64,000 bases of DNA from Ctena decussata (GCA_963989385.1 OZ022502.1:50771454-50835453); one strand, 5' to 3'. Counted from the stretch's first letter, positions 26,239-36,867 are shown. Made by a program: numbers and translations. Notes: generated by a model not told the origin, from the letters alone.

Positions 26239-27348
26239 ATGACTAGACGTCGTAGCAGTAGGAAAAGGAATAAGTCATCGCCTTTGGTCTCATCACCTAA
26301 AAAGTCTAAGCATCGTCAGCCTGTACCCGAAAACCTTACAGAAGAGCTGTCAATATGAGAGGATTATTCTGAAACCGACACTGAGATTCAAACACAGGTT
26401 CAAACACAGGTCGTTAATAAACTAAATATGAGCAATATAAGCAGTGTTAGTGCTGAAGCTGTTTCACCAGATCTTTGTGCTAGTCAGACCGTGTCAGTTG
26501 GTGTTAGTGGGATTCAGGGACATATTACGAACCCTCAGTCAGTGATGGACCCAAATGTATTGCATTCTCAGATGAACATCGGAATGCCTATTCCCCAGCA
26601 ACTTCTAACATTCCCAGCCCCAATGCAACATTCGGGCATGTCAGAACAGGACATATTACGAGTGGCACAGTTAGTTAAATCAATGCTGCATGACGAAATT
26701 GACAAGATCGTTGAAGCAAGAGTTGCTACAGAAACTGAATCTTTGAAAAAGGAAATATCTGATCTCAAAACGTCGTATAACCAGTTACAGAGTGATATGA
26801 AGGATCTGACGACCAAGTATGACGATATGGAACAATATTCCAGACGCTCCTGTCTGCGAATATCTGGAATTCCGGAATCTGATGGTGAAAATGAGGATAT
26901 AACGAAGATTATTCTCGATTTAGCCAAGCGTGTAGGATCTAAGGTTGGCCCTGGAGATATCGACCGGGCGCACAGGATCGGTCGACCAAGGACGAATAAT
27001 GAAGCTGCTACTGGCAATGCAGGTGCCCGCGCTCGGGCTTCATCCGGGCGTGAGATTATCATTAAGTTTACCAATAGTACTGCGCGCCTTAGTATGCTGA
27101 AAGGGAGAGCAAAACTTCGTGAAGAAAGATCTGGAATCTTCATTAATGAAGATCTCACCAGTACCAGAAAAAACTTGGCGTTTGAATGCAGAAAAATCAG
27201 GAAAGCACTAAATTCTAACATTAAAAAAACCTGGGTCTACGCAGGTAGTATCTATATTATTGACTCTTCTGATACCAAGAAACGAATAACATGTCTCTCA
27301 GATTTGGAGCCGTATCAGGCTAGAATCGGTGAGCAAATGGACCACTGA
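26239..27348 (+). pseudogene. Non-LTR retrotransposon ORF1 (coiled coil + RRM-type), one in-frame stop
   Basis: The frame starts at ATG 26239 with a basic N-terminus (TRRRSSRKRNKSS) and meets TGA at 26356-26358. After it, the same frame runs open for more than 300 codons to 27346-27348; the first downstream ATG is 26428. The downstream part has a coiled coil (ARVATETESLKKEISDLKTS and onward), then YSRRSCLRISGIPESDGE and IDRAHRIGRPR, the signature of L1-ORF1p/Transposase_22-like RNA-binding proteins. Such proteins coat retrotransposon RNA and act as nucleic-acid chaperones. Nearest same-strand partner is ORF2 at 30636, 3.3 kb away. Translation could restart at 26428, giving a 306-residue protein that lacks the basic tail. 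Confidence 0.8.
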
Positions 27349-27562
27349 AAATATTCAAAAACTATGTGCTTTGTTTTTTTTTTTTTTTTCCCCTCTGTGA
27401 ATATCAATGCCTGACTTTTTAAAGGTTTACAGCTAGTGAGCGGAATATTGGGAATTCCCCTCCAAAGAATGCGAATAAGCCAGTATGCCCCAGTGATTTT
27501 CATTGTATCATACCGATATTTAATAGTCCAACCAATAATTGACAGTGGTGGGATTATTACTT

Positions 27563-27736
27563 CAGAGCTCCAGATTGGGTCGGTTTTTTTGGGGCGATTC
27601 TGGGATCTTAGATAAGGCGTGTGTTGTGATCCCTCATGGAAGCCGTCTCGCCGAGGCGGTTCTAGTGAGGGACGCAACACGTTTTCAACATATGTTGTTT
27701 GATCGCCCCTATTACCCCATCTTGTCTGGAGCACTG
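27563..27736. mobile_element. MITE, TIR CAGAGCTCCAGA
   Basis: Ends CAGAGCTCCAGATTGGG and TGTCTGGAGCACTG; inner palindrome GTGTTGTGATCCCTCA to TGAGGGACGCAACACG with GCCGTCTCGCCGAGGCGG at the centre. Short version of the element at 5923-6776. Inserted after retrotransposon ORF1. Confidence 0.75.
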
Positions 27737-28294
27737 AAAATTATTTATTATTTTTCATTACATTTTTTTCTTTTTCTTTGTTGAACCTGTGATACAAGCG
27801 AGACTACATTTTCAGTGTATCGAGTGCATTAAAGAATTTTTTTTTTTTTTTTCAACTGGCACAAAAATTAACAGAGTCTGCCGGCCGCTCTAGTAACGCC
27901 AGTTTTTTTCTCATCATTATAATTTTTTTTTTTTTTCTACTTATCCATTTTTTTTTATTTTTTTTTGACTAAAGCAGCTAGTGGTTAAAATAAAAGGGTC
28001 TAACTGGACAATTTCCTGACTAAGCATGCCATTCTTGATCCACCGGGAGGCGTTTGGCGTTTTCGGATGGTTGTAAAATTTGTGCTGACCACTGGATCTT
28101 TGCTGAGACCTAAGAGGTTACCGGCCATGATTTTGAAAATAATGAATATTTCGCAAACATTAACATAGCCAATTGCTTTTCCTATCCAAAGCAGGTCGCG
28201 ATTTTTTACTGCCCTTCGAATCATCTAAACATTTACTGGGTCCTCCATGGCTACATGAGGCCGCAAAATCCAATGCTGTGTGCAAGCAGACGAG

Positions 28295-28401
28295 ACACCT
28301 GGGCACGCAACGTTGAGTCGGCGTTGGACCGACGCTGATTCGACGTCACGACGTTGAATAGGCGTTGGTACAGTGCTGATCGGACGCTGTGTGCCTGGTG
28401 G
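28295..28401. mobile_element. Short GC-rich MITE family Q, copy 1 (diverged)
   Basis: Imperfect ends CACCTGGGCACGCAACG and CGCTGTGTGCCTGGTG; interior of GACG/CGTC repeats (CGACGTCACGACGTTG). Related to copies at 30010 and 30273. Confidence 0.65.
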
Positions 28402-29234
28402 CTCACTATATACTGAAATGTGTACCTTACTTTTTGAAATGTTACTCCTGAATTCTAGAAAAATTCAAGCAGCTTGTAACACAATCTTTATTTATTGCTT
28501 GCAGTTTTATGCCCTGCTTATTCAGTGAAAGCACACTTGACTTGTGCACGGTTTACTCGTGCAAACCCACTGGATTGTCATGTGATGGATATTTCCATTT
28601 GGGGCTAACTCAAATTAGAAAAGAATATACGATTTTTACTGTGGGTTCTCCTTTGTGGTCAGTAGGCTGAATGGACAGGGCTTGCTCGTCATCATAAGCT
28701 GATAGCGGCTATAGTTTATATATACTTACGAGTATGTAAGTCCCGGATTGGCACAACTTGCCAGGCAGGCAGTAGAAATTTTGAGAATGTAATTTGTTTG
28801 GACACGCTTAGTGCACTGTTCATTTTTTTCCATGCTGTTCAATCACTTACTGCTTGATATTCGATATAAGGGTATGCCATTATAGCTATGTTAAGGTCAG
28901 TTTGTTGTATAGAGCTCTCAATATTTGAGTATGCTTTCATACGTCTTAATGATTGTTCTTACAAAGTTTGTAGAATACCTATACTGTATATTATCCTCAT
29001 ACGCATACTATGACAACGCTTAGTATCTAAATCATACATGTATTGCTAGAATGTTTCTTTCTTTTTTTTTTTTTTTTTTTAGTACAATCTCCTTCACTCT
29101 GGCTCTATCGTTATAATCGTCGAGAGCGTACTCGAAGTAAAACCATGACAACTGGCTCAAGTGGATTTAATATTACAGATGTCTGTTTCATGTAAAGGTA
29201 ATATTTTCCGCCGACTTTGTACCGTCATGAGCCT

Positions 29235-29335
29235 GCTGTACCCCAGTCTATATAAATAGCGGAGTCTGGCAGCCGGGACATGGTGTCTGGACATTGGCTC
29301 CGCCACATGCTCCTGTGTTGCCAGACTCCGGTCGG
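29235..29335 (+). repeat. Dispersed block shared with 54870-54990
   Basis: GGGACATGGTGTCTGGACAT then TGGCTCCGCCACATG is matched at about 54919-54952 by GGGACATGCTGTTTGGACAT and TGGTTTCCGCCACATG. A TATATAAATAG lies just upstream at about 29249. Function unknown; it could be the 5' region of a retroelement. Confidence 0.5.
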
Positions 29336-29670
29336 TTCAAGTTTTTTCTGACTTGAGTACAGCGTGTTCATGTGCATTAGTCTGCGACACCTGTGGATAG
29401 CATTAAGTGCTCGACCTTTGACCCAGGCCATAAATACTGTGTGTTTTTACTATACTCCTGCTTGGCAGTCTTTTTGCTAGTGCACTTTTTCATTCTTTTT
29501 GTACCTTTATTATTTACTATATGTAACTAGTCTCTCGAGACTTACCTGTCAAAAATAACTACTACATGTACTCATACCTGTCACGTTTGCATAACTACTG
29601 GAAGAAACGCTATAAATATTTCTGGCATTTTGCGGTAAGCTTATTTTTCGTTGTACTACAATTAAGTATG

Positions 29671-29870
29671 GTAGGGGAGCCCTGGTAGCCCTTTGGGTTA
29701 AGCGCTTACACTATCTTACCTGGCGGTCCTGGGTACAATTCCCGCTGGATCCAGAAAACTTTTCAAACATAAATAGGGTTTCATTGCACACAGCCTTTAG
29801 CTGTGATCCTCCAAGAGTCCTGATATGACTGTAATACTGTTGAAATGGACGTAAAATATTGTAAGCCATC
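29671..29870 (+). mobile_element. tRNA-derived SINE, family S1
   Basis: Head GGGAGCCCTGGTAGCCC then GGGTTAAGCGCTTACACTA (A-box area) and GGGTACAATTCCCGC (B box like). Body has GGGTTTCATTGCACACAGCC and CTGATATGACTGTAATACTG. The same order, inverted, is seen at 50411-50573. Confidence 0.72.
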
Positions 29871-30009
29871 CATCGGGAAAGAATCAACAACAAGGGAAAT
29901 AATCAATATATGTAAACGATTTTGACAGATCACAGTTCTTGCCCGCAAATGTTTCTAGCGCATAAGTGTCTGTTATCGAATTCGCTATGTAAACTGAAAC
30001 CAACAACTC

Positions 30010-30119
30010 ACCCAGCAGGCGCATGACGTCGGGGTGGCGTCGTACTGACGTCGCTGCGACGTCATTGCGTCGTATCGACGTCATTGCGACGTCATCTCAG
30101 CGTCATGTGGCTGCTGGGT
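30010..30119. mobile_element. MITE family Q, copy 2
   Basis: 110 bp; ends ACCCAGCAGGCGCATGACG and CGTCATGTGGCTGCTGGGT are near-exact inverses. The interior is a run of GACGTC palindromes (TGACGTCGCTGCGACGTCAT). Confidence 0.8.
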
Positions 30120-30272
30120 AGTTACTGTAATATAGTATCTACAGATCGAGGATTAGAAAGAATAAAATAAATAGCAGTAGTAGTCTCTTGTATTAAAGTC
30201 AACATGTTATGTGTTTTGAAATTACAAATGAACATTTTGACGCTGCCAACTGTTAACCAAACGTTTACTATT

Positions 30273-30382
30273 ACCCGGCAGATGCGTGGCGCTGGAGTGA
30301 CGTCGTACTGACGTCGACGCGATGTGACGACGTCGAGTTGACGTCAGTGCGACGTCATTTTGGCGTCATGTGTCTGCTGGTT
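30273..30382. mobile_element. MITE family Q, copy 3
   Basis: 110 bp; ends ACCCGGCAGATGCGTGGCG and CGTCATGTGTCTGCTGGT. Contains a full TGACGTCA at 30339-30346 and several GACGTC sites. Confidence 0.8.
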
Positions 30383-30635
30383 GATCGTCTCAGGACATCA
30401 AAATAGTGTTGACGAACGTCTACCAATGCCATTTTGAATTCAAATACTTCCTCCGTCCCTATTCCAATTTCTTTCTCATGTTTTTCTATTTTTATATTAT
30501 TAATGTTTATGTTACATTCTTGCTCCACGGGGATAAATCATATTTCAATAAAATGTTTGCAACCTATGTATTACAGCTGTTTGTCTCAAGGAGACCTATG
30601 CTCGCATCCTTGAAACAGATTCGCTGCATTGTAGA

Positions 30636-33600
30636 TTGTATATCATGAATACAGAGCTAATTGCATACAGGATGCGCATAGGTTTGTTTTATTGTTGTCA
30701 TTTGAAGGTTAAAGGTCTCAATTACCTATCAACTTTCGAGCTTCTTATAATATTATCTTTATTGTTATTAAAGAGCGGTGATATACAGCCAAACCCGGGG
30801 CCTGATTCTGAATTCTCTATGAATTCATCAAGTTCAAACGAGTCTCTAATCGATACAGAGTTAGAGAATAAATTGTCCATTGTTCACTACAATATTCAGA
30901 GTTTTTCGAATAAGAAAGATATACTTGAGGCTGAACTTTTAAATTGTGATGTAATCTGCCTAACGGAAACTTGGCTAGATGGAAGAACTGAGAATGTTGA
31001 TATTGAACTAAATGGATATATAACATACAGACGCGATCGCGTGGGAGATTCGCACGGTGGTGTCTGTGTTTATGTAAATAAAAATATTGTTTCTAAACGA
31101 AAACATACTCTAGAGTTACCTGATATCGAATGCGTTTGGATTGAACTTTTACTACACAACAAGAAATTACTAATAGGCACCTTTTACAGACCTCCGAATT
31201 CTTCACCTGCTGTTTTCAGTTCAATTGAGGATTCTATTGGACTTGCTTTAGACACAAACCCACATAACATTCTTGTCACCGGGGACTTTAATTTAGACAT
31301 GTTAGTCAACAGATCTGCTAAGAAAATTGAAGACATTTGCTTACAGTACAACCTAGACCAGCTAATTACTGATCCAACTCATTATACTGAAACATCAAAC
31401 TCAATTATTGATTTATTTCTAACCTCCAACAAAAATGATGTACTTCTGTCTGGAGTTGGTGAACCTTTTCTAGAACAAAATATAAGATATCATTGTCCTA
31501 TTTACTGTATCCTGAAATTTGATAAGCCTAAACAGAAACCGTTTTCTAGACATATCTGGCTTTTTGATAGGGGTAATTATGAATCACTGTCACAAGAAAT
31601 TTCAGGCACCAATTGGGATACACTGAAAAATGATGACATTAACATATATGCAAACAACTTAACAGAGCATGTAATTAAAACTTCAAAAACACACATTCCA
31701 AACAAATTAATCAAGGTTAGGCAATCAGATCCACACTGGATGAACAACAATATTAAAAAAATGATGAGGAAGAGAAAACGGCTGTATGACAAGTACAAAA
31801 GAACAAAGAATATATCAGATTTACAAAATTTCAAAATTTATCGAAATAAAATAACGAGCGAAATTCGAAAATCCAAAAAGCTTCAAACTGACAAACTTGC
31901 AGAAAAATTAAGGGATAATGATCTTGGCCCAAAAGACTGGTGGAAGACGCTGAAACAATTTATTAAACCAACATCTACGTCCAACATTCCACCTCTTTCC
32001 AAGCAAGGCGTCATCTATTCCGATAATAAAGATAAAGCCGAACTCCTAAATGAATTCTTCTGTGAACAGAATACTTTAGATGATAATAACACTCCGCTAC
32101 CTGCAATGGCAACCCAAAGTAATAACACGATTAACACTATTCAGTTTACTCCATGTGAAGTTGAAACAGTTTTAAAGTCTTTGAAAACAGGTAAAGCTTC
32201 CGGTCCTGACAGCATAAACAATCGTATCCTTAAAGAACTTTCACAACCATTATCCCATCCCTTATGTGACCTATTTAACTACTCTATTGTGACTGGTAAA
32301 GTGCCAGATATATGGAAACAAGCTAACATTACTCCAATTTTTAAGAAAAATGATGCCTCAGATCCTTCTAACTATAGACCTATCTCTCTTCTCAGCTCTA
32401 TAGGTAAAGTATTAGAAAAATTAGTACATAAACACATTTTTAATTTCTTTCGAGATAATCAGGTTATTACAACCCTTCAATCGGGATTTGTTCCAGGTGA
32501 CTCGACAGTCAATCAGTTAGTTGACATATATAACACATTCTGTAAAGCCTTGGACGAAGGGAAAGAAGTGCGTGCCATATTCTGTGACATTAGCAAAGCT
32601 TTCGACAGGGTGTGGCACAAAGGTCTTCTCTTCAAACTTGAATCGGTTGGCATAGGCGGTCCTCTCTTAAACTGGTTTACTGACTATCTTGACAACAGAG
32701 TTCAACGGGTTGTTCTACCTGGTGCTTCTTCCAGCTGGGCATCTATTAATGCAGGTGTCCCTCAGGGATCTATACTCGGCCCTCTCCTTTTTCTTGTCTA
32801 CATTAATGATATAGTTGAAGACATTAATTCTACAATCAGGCTCTTTGCTGATGACACAAGTCTCTACGTTATAGTTGACAACCCCACTGACGCGGCAGAA
32901 AAACTTAACTCTGACATGGAAAAGATACATCAGTGGGCCTCTAACTGGCTTGTAACATTTAATCCTTCAAAGTCTGAATCATTACTCTTCTCTAGAAAAC
33001 AAAATAGGCCTCACCATTCTCCCATCAATATGAACCAGCAAGCAATAAACGAAGTGAATAAACATAAACATTTAGGTATTACTTTTTCTAGTGACTGTAA
33101 ATGGCATGATCATATTACAGAAGTTAAAACCAAAGCATGGCATAGAATAAACATTATGAGGAAACTTAAATTTATCCTCGACAGAAAATCTTTAGAAACT
33201 ATCTATTTTTCCTTCATTAGACCTCTCTTAGAATATGCGGATGTGGTTTGGGATAATTGTACCCAATATGAGGCTGATGAGCTCGAAAAAATTCAAATAG
33301 AGGCGGCAAGAATTGTTTCTGGAACAACTAAATTGGTTTCTATTGAGTCACTATATATAGAAACTGGGTGGGAGACGTTATCTTCTAGACGTTTGAATCA
33401 TAAACTTCTTCTGTTCTTCAAGATGAAATCTGGTCTTTGTCCTACATATCTATCCTCACTTGTTCCGCCTTCTGTTGGAACCAACGCTTTTTACAGCTTA
33501 CGTAATGCAAATGATATTCAAACTCTGCAAACAAACTCACAGTTATATTATAACTCTTTCCTGCCTTCAGTTGTTCGCCATTGGAATGACTTGCCGGATG

Positions 33601-34007
33601 AAGTACGAACCTCTAACTCTATTGTATCTTTTAAGAGAGGTCTAAATGCTAATCGTCATTCTCCTCCTGCTTATTACACGGCCGGCAAACGACTTGGTCA
33701 AATATACCACGCACGTTTAAGGACTAAGTGTAGCATCCTAAATCAGCATCTTCATTCAAAAAATATAGTAGAAAGTCCTTTGTGCTCATGTGGTTTAGTT
33801 GAGGACACAAGGCATTTTATTCTTGAATGTCCACTGTATTTCAACTTAAGACAAGAAATGCTAACAGAAATTTCCGAACTCTGCCTCCCTAGCCTTAATG
33901 TTATTCTTTTCGGAAACCCAGATCTTACGACACACTCAAACATACAAATATTTAATGCTGTTCAAAGCTTTATATTAAAAACCAAACGCTTCCTAGCAAA
34001 TCAGTAG
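30636..34007 (+). CDS. Non-LTR retrotransposon ORF2: 2A-like motif, APE endonuclease, reverse transcriptase
   Basis: 1123 residues without a break. A hydrophobic stretch at about 32-46 precedes a 2A-like GDIQPNPGP at 48-56. The APE-type endonuclease follows: HYNIQSF with N86, CLTETWL with E111, GDFN at 216-219. Its last motif, usually SDH, reads RYH at 284-286. Reverse transcriptase blocks: FCDISKAFD (649-657), GVPQGSILGP (from 707) and FADD (737-740), all catalytic Asp present. The C-terminus has CSCGLVEDTRHFILEC (1050-1065), a Cys/His motif common in this group. I place it in the CR1/L2-Jockey group of APE-type elements, on motif wording only. It makes cDNA by target-primed reverse transcription. 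Confidence 0.9.
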   Translation: MYIMNTELIAYRMRIGLFYCCHLKVKGLNYLSTFELLIILSLLLLKSGDIQPNPGPDSEFSMNSSSSNESLIDTELENKLSIVHYNIQSFSNKKDILEAELLNCDVICLTETWLDGRTENVDIELNGYITYRRDRVGDSHGGVCVYVNKNIVSKRKHTLELPDIECVWIELLLHNKKLLIGTFYRPPNSSPAVFSSIEDSIGLALDTNPHNILVTGDFNLDMLVNRSAKKIEDICLQYNLDQLITDPTHYTETSNSIIDLFLTSNKNDVLLSGVGEPFLEQNIRYHCPIYCILKFDKPKQKPFSRHIWLFDRGNYESLSQEISGTNWDTLKNDDINIYANNLTEHVIKTSKTHIPNKLIKVRQSDPHWMNNNIKKMMRKRKRLYDKYKRTKNISDLQNFKIYRNKITSEIRKSKKLQTDKLAEKLRDNDLGPKDWWKTLKQFIKPTSTSNIPPLSKQGVIYSDNKDKAELLNEFFCEQNTLDDNNTPLPAMATQSNNTINTIQFTPCEVETVLKSLKTGKASGPDSINNRILKELSQPLSHPLCDLFNYSIVTGKVPDIWKQANITPIFKKNDASDPSNYRPISLLSSIGKVLEKLVHKHIFNFFRDNQVITTLQSGFVPGDSTVNQLVDIYNTFCKALDEGKEVRAIFCDISKAFDRVWHKGLLFKLESVGIGGPLLNWFTDYLDNRVQRVVLPGASSSWASINAGVPQGSILGPLLFLVYINDIVEDINSTIRLFADDTSLYVIVDNPTDAAEKLNSDMEKIHQWASNWLVTFNPSKSESLLFSRKQNRPHHSPINMNQQAINEVNKHKHLGITFSSDCKWHDHITEVKTKAWHRINIMRKLKFILDRKSLETIYFSFIRPLLEYADVVWDNCTQYEADELEKIQIEAARIVSGTTKLVSIESLYIETGWETLSSRRLNHKLLLFFKMKSGLCPTYLSSLVPPSVGTNAFYSLRNANDIQTLQTNSQLYYNSFLPSVVRHWNDLPDEVRTSNSIVSFKRGLNANRHSPPAYYTAGKRLGQIYHARLRTKCSILNQHLHSKNIVESPLCSCGLVEDTRHFILECPLYFNLRQEMLTEISELCLPSLNVILFGNPDLTTHSNIQIFNAVQSFILKTKRFLANQ

Positions 34008-34630
34008 CTCGTTAATAAATGATTTCAGGAATCTTAACCTAGGCTTTTTAAAAGTTTTCTTTTGTTTATCAAAGCGTTTATCTAAGCCGATCTATTAGGA
34101 TATTATAACCTTCAAACTGTTTAATGCCTTTAACCATCAAGCGTGAATCAATAAAGTGGGCAACAATATTCAAAATAGTAATAAGTTTGCCGTCTTGAGA
34201 CACCGCCTGTCGGAAACTCCATTCCCCGTGGAGCAAATATTCAAATATTCAGATATTTGAGTATACTGTTATACTTGTTGTTTAAGCTATTAGACATTTA
34301 ATGTATATGTAGAGAAACTATATGAATACATATATTTATGTACTAGTATATTCAACTGTAACGGAAAATTCTCATTTCACACGATGCTTTACAAGTTCCC
34401 TACTTTATATCATCTATCAATGATTAGTATATCGAAAAACATTTTTCTGTTCATGAAATCACTTATTTATTGGTTTAATTTTTGATATTGCAATTCGGGA
34501 TACAGATTCAAATAAGTCTTATGACTTTTTTCTGAATCCCTTTTGTATAAGGTTGTATGATATTTATGACTTTGATGTTTGTATTTTTGTATGTATTCTT
34601 ATACAAATGAAATAAAGTTTAAACCAAAAC
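34008..34630 (+). other. Retrotransposon 3' UTR and end
   Basis: AT-rich non-coding tail after ORF2 with AATAAA at 34611-34616. It ends about AGTTTAAACCAAAAC, and repeat R1 starts at once. A similar end (AATAAAATATGTTTAAACC on the minus strand) is at about 41085-41105. Confidence 0.65.
34611..34616 (+). promoter_or_regulatory. Polyadenylation signal AATAAA of the retrotransposon
   Basis: Canonical AATAAA 14 bases before the apparent end of the element. Confidence 0.55.
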
Positions 34631-34932
34631 TTATGACGTCGCTGTTATTTAGTGGATAACGTCATCTGATAAAAATCATATGACCACACGTGTAATAACA
34701 CTTTGGCGCGTACACCTAACGTCATTGACAACGTCTGTGTCAACAATGCGTTTTCTTATTGAAATAATGTTCAGTTTGAAGGCGTTAAAATCCCATTTTA
34801 AAGGGTCATATGATAAACAGAATCTTACACTCGTGGTCATTTAATATGAAATTTATGAAACTCGCCGAAAGCTCGTGGGCGAGTTTCTTAAATTTCATAT
34901 AAAATGACCATGAGTGTAAGATCCTCTATATA
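34631..34932 (+). repeat. Dispersed repeat R1, copy 3 (longest)
   Basis: Starts TTATGACGTCGCTG, includes ATATGACCACACGTGTAATA and CATTGACAACGTCTGTGTC, and ends in the family hairpin (TTACACTCGTGGTCATTTAA against its inverse, ending AGTGTAAGATC). Directly abuts the retrotransposon 3' end. Confidence 0.8.
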
Positions 34933-35895
34933 GAGGTGTACCCATATTCACCTCAAGGTGCAGGACTATGGTAGATGCAAATATAAATAAAATTTCTGTG
35001 AATAACAATTCTACCAAAGAAAAGCAGTAACTAATATCCTATGCTTATTTGACAGTATGCAGTGAGTCATGAATGTGTAAACAAAGTTATGACAGGTTGT
35101 TTTAATTAAATATTTTAATTATTTAACTCTCAGCCACTTTATCTTGCCCGGTAAACTCAATTCCAGTACCACCTGGAAATGAGAAATTCAACTACATGTA
35201 TCTGGAAATGGATAGCCAATGTATAACAAGGCTCTTATACTCATATGTATGTGTGTATGTAAAGTTAATCTTAGGGAGGTCAAAGTGAACAAAGTTGTAA
35301 AGTTCTATACTGATTAATATAAAAAGCATACAGTCAAGAATGAGTTGTCTTGACAAAAAGCAACTTGAGGAACCATACAAATTCACAGGCATATCTTCTT
35401 AAGCATCAAAGTTTAAACTGATCACAAAGTTTCAACTTTATGAGGCCCAAAGAGAGCTAAGAGGAATTAAAAGAAATAATCTGAGAATTACCAGGGTACC
35501 CCTAGAATCTTTCAACATTTCAGATTGATTGATAATAACCTGTTGCAGGAGTTCTGCATACAAATTACCCATTTTCGAATTATCTCCAACTGATTTCTCT
35601 GAAAATGCAAAAGAATATTCGAATACTCAACTAATTCACCAAACTTTTGTGTGTTTTGCAGGACGTTTGTGTCAAATAGATATATATGTTCTGTTTTGTT
35701 TTATTTTCTCAAACAAAATATATGCATGATTGCATTATGACTTCAATGTAAACCATATCTAAATGGAGCTTGTCCTAAAACATTCCACAATTGTGAGGCT
35801 CTGCTTATCAGGAAGTTAAAAAAATCAAGTACCAATATTTGAGAATATTTGACTTGTACAAGCCAAACTTGTTGAACATTAGTAGACTACAAAAT
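34933..35895. other. Intergenic, no feature recognised
   Basis: A/T-rich sequence starting with the palindromic TATATAGAGGTGTACCC. No open frame, TIR or RNA gene that I can support. Confidence 0.5.
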
Positions 35896-36131
35896 GAGCC
35901 GCAACGCGAGAAAACCAACAATGTGGTTGTGCGCCCAGCGCAGACTCAGGTCAGCCTGGGCATCCGCCCAGTCTGATCAGAGTCTTCGCTGTCCGCATGG
36001 AGGTAGCTTATACCCTTAGTTATCCTTTAAGCGCTTAGCGAAGAGTCTGATCAGACTGGGCTGATGCCCAGGCTGATCTGAGTCTGCACTTGGCACACAA
36101 CCACTTTGTTGGTTTTCTCGTGTCGCGGCTC
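35896..36131. mobile_element. MITE family P, copy P9
   Basis: 236 bp; ends GAGCCGCAACGCGAGAAAAC and GTTTTCTCGTGTCGCGGCTC. Flanks AAAT and AATT are close to a 4-bp duplication. Its central asymmetric segment is inverted relative to P2 and P3. Confidence 0.87.
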
Positions 36132-36269
36132 AATTTCTTTTACTCAGATTAGGGGTTAATGAGGGTTTCATCTGAGTAAAAGCAATTCAACTTTTTGTAG
36201 TCTTTCAAATAGTATGCATTACAGGTGTGCAATAAAAATATGTTTTGTACAGAAATTGATACTTTTAAT

Positions 36270-36430
36270 CCTACCAATGAAGACTTAGATCAGACACTAG
36301 CTTCTGATGTATTTGAATTTGCAAATATGAGGCCCCTCATCTGGCTCTACACTGTTTGCCCTCTAGTAGTTGAATTATCTATATAGCTTGGACAAAACAC
36401 TTTTGAAATTTTGCAAACTTTTTTGTGCTT
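36270..36430. repeat. Fragment related to the piggyBac-type MITE
   Basis: CCCCTCATCTGGCTCTACAC then TGTTTGCCCTCTAGTAG and TAGCTTGGACAAAACAC match 14925-15000. Ends not preserved. Confidence 0.55.
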
Positions 36431-36656
36431 CGTTCTACCTGCAACAGTCATTTTGTTTATAACCTATTTAGAAAATGGGAATTTTACAAAAAAGTTCCAA
36501 ACTAAATGACAGTGTAGATCTAGATAAGATTGATATTTCAGAAGCATCTTTTCTGGAAAGTTTAAAAGGTTTTAAAAGCCCTATGCAACATGAGTTTAAA
36601 CTAGATAAATACATGTAATAAATTTACTAATGGCAGCTGCAGTTAAATGACGATGC

Positions 36657-36867
36657 TTAACACTTTAAGCGCCAATGACGAAAAAAAGCAGAATTTTGCA
36701 AACAGCATAGATCCTGATGAGGCAGCTCATAATGAGCCCCTCATCTAGATCTACACTATTTACCCTCTAGTCTTTGAATTCTCAATATGATATAGGCTAG
36801 CTTTGCCATATTTTGAAATTTTGCAGACGAAAATTTTGTCGTCTGCTTTTTGACACTTAAAGGGTGA
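36657..36867. mobile_element. piggyBac-type MITE, diverged
   Basis: TTAACACTTTAAGCGCC on the left and CTTAAAGGGTG on the right; inner GATCCTGATGAGGCAGC to GCCCCTCATCTAGATC; GACGACAAAA-like ends inside. Lies 29 bases past the stop of the minus-strand gene, in its 3' flank. Confidence 0.6.

Larger units (their letters stand above)
27737..30635. other. Spacer between retrotransposon ORF1 and ORF2, T-rich with insertions
   Basis: Contains T-runs at 27367, 27837, 27929 and 29061, three GACGTC-type MITEs, one SINE, and a box at 29235-29335 shared with 54870-54990. No ORF2-type coding sequence is visible before 30636. Whether this is one element's internal region, or an ORF1 remnant next to a different element, cannot be settled from sequence alone. 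Confidence 0.5.

Noticed and set aside
26568..27221. 217-codon minus-strand frame opposite retrotransposon ORF1
   Set aside because: Shadow of the ORF1 coding sequence; the plus strand has the recognised coiled coil and RRM-type motifs.
28000..28224. 74-codon minus-strand frame with protein-like composition (ending TTIRKRQTPPGGSRMACLV)
   Set aside because: No family recognised, no splice signals that extend it convincingly, and it sits in T-rich repeat sequence. Could be an exon fragment but cannot be supported.
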